Under the pieces are notes generated by a model. The model did not search any database. It saw nothing but the letters and a program-made list of their open reading frames with translations, and was not told where the DNA came from. From positions 2,790,001-2,854,000 of the forward strand of contig OZ038458.1 of assembly GCA_964036195.1 (NCBI GenBank): 64,000 nucleotides of DNA. The letters are read 5' to 3'. The DNA comes from Sphaerolaimus hirsutus (Eukaryota > Nematoda > Chromadorea > Monhysterida > Sphaerolaimidae). Below, piece by piece: positions 51,392 through 60,300 of this stretch (position 1 is the first letter of the stretch; every line of letters starts with the position of its first letter). Made by a program: the position numbers and the translations under genes.

Positions 51392-54300
51392 GTTCGTGCG
51401 CGGGCTTGCATTTGGAGGATCTTTTGGCTTCTTATTCTTGTTTTGCTGGGTCAACATTTGGGGGGGGGGGCGGAAAATGTGACCGGTTTTTTGCCTGACA
51501 GAATTTGCTATAACATTTCATTTTTTTCGATTTTTACGCGAAGACAGAGCCCTATCAGTTCCAACGAGCCGAATGTACACTAATAGGCTCACTGTTAAGT
51601 GACCACCACCACATTAGCAAACTTTATATACCATTCACCCACCCTGTACACTTCGTTCAGCAGTCATCTCTCACTTTTACCACATTCCTGGTACTGTGCC
51701 AACCAATGAACGTCACAACCCGCACCAGCCGAACGTGTCACATTCACAGGAGAGTGTGGTAGTGCGCAATGACCAGAGCGTGTCCCAGCGAGGTTCGTCA
51801 TTGGCGGGGGATGGAGGCGGCGCGGCGCAGATCTACACTCCCCCCGCGCAGCCGGCCACACCTAGCCACGTGCCCAGGTATGTTTGCTTAGTATGAAGCT
51901 ATATCACCTTTGGAAACTGTCTCGTTTTTACTACTGATCATTTACTGTCTGGTTCCGTATGAAATATAATGTCGATTTCACACAAATTTGTCAATTGCCA
52001 AATGCGAAATGAATGTTTTTTTTGTTGCATAAATCACCACTTATAATGCTATGACAGTGCTCAACAGCCGTTATCCAAACTAGACATCACAGCACATCAT
52101 ATTTAGGAAGTTTTGAAAAACCACGTTTTAAAAAACCCTTTTAAAAACCGGGTTGTTAAAAACGCCAAAAACGATAAACGTTCCTTATTTCTAATTGTCT
52201 TGCGTATCGCAGAGTGTCGGGCTACGCGAGCTCGGTGGCGAGCTACCTGTCGGCGCCGGTGACGAAAAAGCCACACGATGAAGATTTGATGGCATATTTG
52301 AATAAGGTTGGATTTCTTAAAAATTGGCGCATCACGCTATGAAATTTTGAGTTATGTTTTTTTAAATCCGGAAGCGGAATACATCTTCATAAAATTATTT
52401 TCTTTGGATGAAAAAATAGGCCCGCCAGAAAAGTTCTTCAAGCCTTCTCATGTATTTAGGACTAACTAGGTAACTTTTTTCCTTATCCAATTGTTCGTTC
52501 GGTAGATTTAGTATTTCCGATTTGAGTTCAGATTCCAAAAAAACATTCAAAATGAAAAACTAAAAATTCCTGTGAGGGGCAGCAATGTCAACTGAAAACG
52601 AAGCACAAAAACCAATCTGCGCATACAAAGCAGTCATTCTTCCACCGAAATACCCCCCCCCCACCCCAAAAACAGCCGCCGAAAAAAGAAACCCTCAGCC
52701 GGCAGTCGAGCACATCCAGCCTTCAATCGCCCTCAGTCATGCAACATCCACTGGCGTTAGCCAAAAACACCGATCAAAATTTTGGCACTGTGCCAGAGAA
52801 GGATAAAGACAGTGGCGCGTACACTTTTACTACGCAAGATGAGAGGAGATTAGGTGAATTAGTGGCGAGGGAACATGATTTGAGTAAAGCGCTGCAGGTA
52901 TGTTTGCTTACATGTTTTTGGCGATTTTGTAGTTTGGAAGCTGGTGTGTATTTGTACCCATTTTCGATCAAGCACTTTTTTCTCATTTTGATTGGTCAGC
53001 GATATTTGGTTAAATACAAGCGGGTAAAATTGGGACTAATAGTGTGCAAAAAACTGCAGGATTTTTCAGCATTTTTTGGATAAAGATTTCGAAATCCAAT
53101 CAACGGTTTGAAAAGTTGGGATCAGCATTTTCTGTAGACTTATCTCGTCACTAACTATAAATCTCACCAAAATTAGATTTAAATGTTGGCACTGACTGCA
53201 CAAATCAAACGAGTACGATTTGCAATATTGATGTGATTTGAATTTTTTTCCAAAACATTAAATTTAATTTGATATTTAAATTCAGGCAAAAGATAGTCAA
53301 TTGGCAGTGCTGCGTGTGCGGCTGCAGGAATCTGATCAATTGTTGCAGCAGAAAAATAACACTTGCGACACACTCAGAGCTGAGCGAGACAGGTCTCTTT
53401 CATTGGTCTCACACACTAGTTGACAATGGAAAATATGTTAACTGGTTCCCATCCCAATTTCAAGCTTCCTGACGACTCGACGAACGTTTTAATGCAAAAC
53501 TGTCGGATCATGTTGCAATTTAAGCCGTCGTGTTGAAAAAATTGCAATGAATGTGCAATGTTCAAGACCGGCATAAAGTATATGCGTATACAATAACGCG
53601 TAGTGTTACTCGTGAGCAAGTTTTGAATTGGGATGAGGACCAGTTGGCGTTTGTTGACACTAATAATCGTGTGCCTGTGCCACGGTGCACGTAGGTCTAC
53701 TTAGGGATGGCCAGCGCTTTTTGTTTTAAAAACGCCGCTTTGTTTAAAAATATCGCAAGGGTCCCAACGCTATTTGTTTACAAAGAGCGCTGGCAACAAT
53801 TTTTGTACCTACGCACTAGGTATTTTGTAATTTTTTTTGCGCGCAAGTGCGCAATTTCACATGCACATTGCCACTGCTGGTTGTTTTCATTGCTTTTGTG
53901 TAATTTTAGTGTCATTGCTTCTATTCCTGCATGCTATCATCTAATAATAAGCCATGATATGTTAGTGTAGTAAATATATAATATCCAGCCAATGTGCTCC
54001 CACATACTTCTACAGTGGGAAACACCACTCTCAATGTAAATATAAGCCTTCTCTTATAAACTTATTTAAGCACTATTCCATGCCTATCTTCACTTGAACT
54101 CACGACGGGGGGGGGCAAAGTTGTGGCCTCGCCGCACAGCGAACAGTGTGCGCACATGCACAGGGAGTCAACGTGCACTGGGAGTAGACCTACGTGCACT
54201 GGGAGTCTACATGCACTGGGAGTTTACGTGCACTGAGGGTTTCAGGCATAATGGTCACCCCCCCCCCCTGTGTGCAGATTGGCACGTGCCTCGAGTGAAG

Positions 54301-57300
54301 CTAGTGCGGGCAAGTCGGAGGCACTCGACTCGCTGCAAGAGCGCACGCACGCGCTCGAGGCTCAGTTGGACACTGAGAGACACAGCGCTAAGAAGACTGA
54401 GGTACGTTCTATCACTGTTTTTGCTTGCAGTTTTGGCTTTGTGTGCTTTTTATGGGGGGATTTTCGTTGTCAAAAGACTCAGTTTGATGAATTAAAAACT
54501 ATTTGGCTTTTCACTGAAACTATTTAGAAGTATGTTTTTCACTCTGTTTACCACATCTGTAGTTTGACACAGACATTAAAAAGTGAAAAATATAGCTCTA
54601 AATCCTCTGATCCTAAGTCGATCAGTCTAGGCAAGTGTCTTTTATGTGTGTGCCGCTTGGCCACACACAGTCACAAGTGCACATTGGACCATGTCTGCGG
54701 CTGCAGGGCTGAGGGTGGTGAAGATGAGTAGTGGGTAGCACTAGATAAGTGTCAGGTCTAGATGAGAAGTGGGTTTAAATGAGTAGAGAATCGAACCCCC
54801 CACAATGTGCATTGTACCCCGTGCAGTCGGACTACCTGAAACGCATCAACCGCCTGGAGGAGGAGTCTGCAACCACGGCGGGGGAGCTGACCAAGGTGCA
54901 GACGGATCTGACCAATGAGCAACTGCGCGCCAGGGACACCGCCGACCAGGTGCCAGTGCCAGATCGTGTAAAATGCCCTGTCAAATGTCGTGCGAGTGTC
55001 TAAAGTCATGTAAAATGCCCGGTACAATGGCAAACGTACTTTTGCCATTTTACCGGACATTTTACATGTCTTTTGACACTTTACACGACATTTGACATTT
55101 TACAGGGCATTTTACAGGGTCTGGGACTGCCGACCAGCTCAGACTGGCAAAGTATAATTTGGAGGCGAATAAAATGGAATTTGATGAATATAAACAGAAA
55201 GCGCAGAAGATTTTGGCTACTAAGGAATCGATTATTGAGAGGTTGGTTTTGGGTGCAAACTAGGATGGTAGAAACGGGTTTTTTAACGTGCGTTTTTTGG
55301 TGCAGTTCACTTAGTGTCAGGGTTCAAATGGGATTGACTTTCGGATTGCTTTTTTGAATATTAGGCATCGTGATCGGGATTAGGGTTTCGAGATCGGATC
55401 GGAATTTTGGAAAATGTTCGAGTACATTTTGAACAATTTTATAGGGATTTGCAAATTGGATTGGGGTTTGCAAATTTACCGGATCGTGATTGGAATTTCA
55501 AATTTTCGGGATCAGCACCGCGAAATGCCCTAAAATTATCGAAATTCGGGATTGCGCGATCCCGTTCAACCCTACTTCCTCCCAAATCCTCCCCTCAAAT
55601 TCCCCAAACTGCCCACAATCACAATCGGCGCAACGTGCGGCGCTCGTGTGCGCGCAGACTCAAGTCGGGCGTGCCGGCGGGGGCGGAGTCGGAAACGACC
55701 TCCCTGGCGGTGCGCTTGGAGGAGTCGCGGGGGGAGGCGGCCCTGCTCAGGGAGGAACTGCAGCAGGCGCACGTGTCCCTGTACAATGCGAGGAGCGAAC
55801 TGCAGGATGCCGAAGCGCAGCTAGCTGGCGAACAGGTTGGACACGTGGTTTCCAGTGTCGCTCTGAGAATCCCCTAATTTCGCGGGGTTGAATTTGAAGT
55901 GGACGGGGAAATACTCGTAGGGTTCAAACGGGATTGACTTTTCGGGATCGGGATCGGGATTCACTTTTTGAGATTTCGGGATCGGGATTGGGGTTTCAGG
56001 ATCGGGATCGGGACTGCTAAATCCCGGAATTTCACGGGATCCGGGATCGGGATCCCGTTTGAACCGTAGGAAATAGTATGTGATAAATGTAGTTATAAGT
56101 GCTAACTTAGGTGACAAGTAAAATCGTAAGTGACTTGTAAATTCCTAAATGATGCCAGTTGACACTATGACATAAATTATTTCTTTCAAATTTTAAATAT
56201 TTTAAAATTTTTTCACAACATAAGCACGCATGGAAGGTAAATATGCGGTGTGTTGTTTTTATTACGGTAGAAAATGAATCGTCTCTATGATGTGGAAAGG
56301 CACTTAGGTATACTCCATGATGTGTAAAGCGTCTCTATTGTCTTCTACGTGAGCGGGTTTGGCAAAATCTCAGCGAAAATTTTATATTGTGTCTCTGATG
56401 TATTTTTGTAAAATAGTAAAAAATTCGTATTTTTGTAAAATTGTAAAAAGATCGTATTTTTGTAAAATTGTATAAAAATGTGATCACCTCTATCGCAGCG
56501 GCAGGCGCTGGAGCAGCAGCGCAGTTTACAGGAGCGCTGCCAGCGATACCAGGCCGACGCGGCCAGCTACCGCGAGCAGCTGGAGCAGATGAAGCAGGTG
56601 CGGCTGCACGTTGCTACACCCTGCATACTGGGTCCCTAGTCGCTATACATACCGGCGAATTTCTTGTCAAGTGTAACAGATGGCGGTGTGCCTCAGCGCA
56701 AGTAAGCTCTCAGCGCAAGTAGGGTTCAAACGGGATCCCGATTCCGGATCCCGTGAAATTCCGGGATTTTGCAGTCCCGATCCCGATCCCGAAAATTTTC
56801 AAATCCCGATCCCGAGAAACTCCAAGGTCCGGGATCCCGATCCCGGAAAAATTAGTGAAATTATAAAAAGTGTAAAAATGACATTTTTGTATGCAAAAAT
56901 GTGAACGAAACTCCCCCCCCCCCTCCCAGCGTCCATTTTATACCACTTTTCTGGCATCCAACAGTGTTTTGAGACCTTTATGAACAACTGTGGATGCCAG
57001 AACATTGGCCAAAATATCTTTCCCAAGACCCCAATCCCGATCGCGAAAAAATGCCAATCCCGATCCCGTGACCCCAATCCCGGCCAATCCCGATCCCGAT
57101 CCCAAAATCTCAAAAACCAATCCCGATCCCGATCCCGAAAAGTCAATCCCGTTTGAACCCTAAGCGTAAGTAGTCTACCCCTAGTCAGGGGTTAGTGTAT
57201 TTGGACCCCTCGGGGGTCCATATAAAAAAATAAATCTCTCCTCCGGAAGGATACATAGCTGAAAAAGTTGATTGGGATTCACAGGGGTTCATTTCAAGGT

Positions 57301-60300
57301 TAAGAAGGAAAAAGTTGAAAAATCACTTAAAGTAGGTGACAATGATCAAAAATAGGTATTTAAGCACATACCGTATTTCCTCGAAATACCCCCCGGGGGG
57401 TGATTGTTTCATAGTGGTCCCGAGAGGGGGGGGGGTTAAACGAGGGGGGGGTATTTCGAGGGGGGGGGGTTATTGTTTCACAAGAAAATTTTTGAAAACC
57501 AAGTACGAAATTGTCGTCTGAAACGTACGCAGACGTCGAAAAATGCAACAAAAACTGCCATTTATAAGGTTCTGTAGACTAATATTAGTATGTAGATGGT
57601 ATGTACACTGTACTAACGTGACACCGACATTGTTTTAACGTGTGTTCTGCAGTACACAGAACACAAACTACAGTTATTGTCATGTACGTTACCTTTACAC
57701 TCATTTTGGGGGGGGGGGGTATTTCGAGGGGGGGGGGTGATTGTTTCATAGTGGTCCCGAGAGGGGGGGGGGGGTCAAACGAGGGGGGGGGGTATTTCAA
57801 GGGGGGGGGTATTTCGAGGAAATACGGTATATAGCCAAAAATAGTTTAAAATAGGCAATAATTCACATGAACGATAATGACTTTGAAGTCTGTAAACGTG
57901 AAAAACCATTAAAAGTTATGAAAATGAGCTATTTTGAGCGATTACTTGCGCTGGGAGTTTACTTGCGCTGAGAGTTTCCGCCGTTGGTGCTCACTAGTGT
58001 AGAATTTGTATCCCTTATAAATTATGCGACATTTTATCCTACTCACTTTAGTGCGGAGAAGTTATTCGAGCGGGGAGTTTTTTTCCTCACTCGGCTAACA
58101 TAGGGAATTTTTCGGGAGGGGGGGGGGGGTGAATTCGAGGATATACGGTACATTTCGAAATTTAATATTGATTGCAGGATTATCAATACACGCAAGATGA
58201 ATTGAGACGACAACAATTGGTTATGCAAACAAAGCTACAGGAAAAGGATGCCGAGATTGCTCGACTCATGGGACAGGTTTTGAAATTTTCTTTACCCATT
58301 TGGCATATTGTTTTGTTATTGTCGACGATTAAAAACAATTTCCAGTGGAAATCTGTTGCTTTTTATAAAGAGCATAGAGTGCTTGTGAAAGTTTGAATGG
58401 AGCATTTCCGTTTCCCTTGCACACATTGGCCACCACATTTTTTAAATAAAATTCTAAAATAGAATAACGTATGTTGAATATTGAGTATCAAGGACTTTTC
58501 CACACCGAATAACGAAGTGTCTTAATATAAAAACATCCAATCACCCAAACCCGACACAAAATATCAATCCAAACTCTTAGAGCCAAGCGCGCATAGCAGC
58601 CGGCTCCCTAACCAGCACTTCAGGTGCACTCTCAGACCCTGTAATATGCCCTGTAAAATGTCAAATGTCATGCAAAGTGTCTCGAATGATGCAAAATGCT
58701 CTGCAAAATGGCAAACGTACATTGCACCTGATTTTGCAGGACATTTTCCATGACCATTATGTCATGCAACATGTCAAAATTCATTGAAAATGCCCTGCAA
58801 AATAGCAACCGGGTTGCCATTTTGCAGGGCATTTTCCATGACTTTTGACACTTTGCATGGCATTTGACATTTTGCAGGGAATTTTACAGGGTGCGGGACT
58901 GCCCTCAGACGAGCGAGTGCGCCAATTGACCGAGTCTCTGATCCACAAACAAACGGAGATCGAGGGTCTGCAAACGGAGAAGCACTCGCTGAGTTTGCAG
59001 CTGGAGAGAGTGCGCACCATGTACGAGGAGGCTGAAGCGGCTGCCATGAGGGGGGCCGCCACCGCAGGTTGGCAGTAGGTTGTCAACAAATTTTTTTACG
59101 GAAAACGGAAACGGAAATTTTTTTGCACTTGCCGGAAAACGGAACGGAAAACGGAAAAATATTTGCACTTGCCGGAAAACGGAACGGAAAACGGCAAAAA
59201 ATTTGCCTGCGGAAAACGGTAAGAATTTTGCCTGCGGAAAAGCGGAAACGGAAAATTTTTTGCACTTGCCGGAATACATAAACGGAAAAATTTTGCACTT
59301 GCCGGAAAATGGAACGGAAAACGGAAAAAATTGCCTGCGGAAAGCGGAAACGGAAAACGGAAATTTGACACCCTAGTTGGCACCCCTGCTCCCATTGGGG
59401 GTCTCCAATGGGGGGTTCCCACCCCAAATCGATAACCAATCTGTAGGGTTCAAAGGGATTGACTTTTCGGGATCGGGATTTTTTTCTTCAGATTTCGGGA
59501 TCGTGATTGGGGCCACGGGATCGGGATCGTGGTTGGGGTCTCAGGATCGAGATTTTGGCCATAATTCTGGTATCAGAGTTGTTCACAAATGTCTATAAAC
59601 ACTCTTGGGTGTCAGAAAAGTGGCATATAGATGATGGAGGTTTCTGGTCGCATTTTTTAGTGTAAAAACGTCATTTTTCACGTTTTATTATTTCCTCTGA
59701 TTTTTACGGGATCGGGATCGGATTGGAGTCACGGGATCGGGATCCGGATCGGGTTTTGAAAACTTTCGGGATCGGCTTTTTTGGGATTTCGGGATTGTGG
59801 TTTCGGGATCGTGATCCCGTTTGAACCCTACCTATTTATCTCTGTATCTGGAGCGATTCTTGAACAATTTTTCCATTATTTTTGCCCCCCTGTCCGTAAA
59901 TCCTGGAGACCCCATCCCCCTACGCTCCTACTATTCACCCCCCCCCCCCAGGGGTCTCCAGGATTTTGGCACTCGTGGGGGCTGGATAGATAGCAAATCG
60001 GTCCTCCGGAGTTATAGATAGCTGGACAATTTTTCTGGGGGGGGCTGGCGGGGCACAATATATAGGCTTTTTCAAGGTTAAGAAGGCAGAAAGGGGAAAA
60101 AATCGCTAATAATCAGTTAAAAGTAGCCAAAAGTAGGTATAAAATGGCTAAAAATAGGTATATAACCATGTATATAGCCGGTAAGCACGATTTTGAAGGT
60201 GAAAAACTATAAAAAGGTGCGAACATTAGTGATTTTGAGCGAAAATTGGGGCGAAATTTCTCAAAAACCACTCCAGATAGATAGATATCTGAGCGATTTG

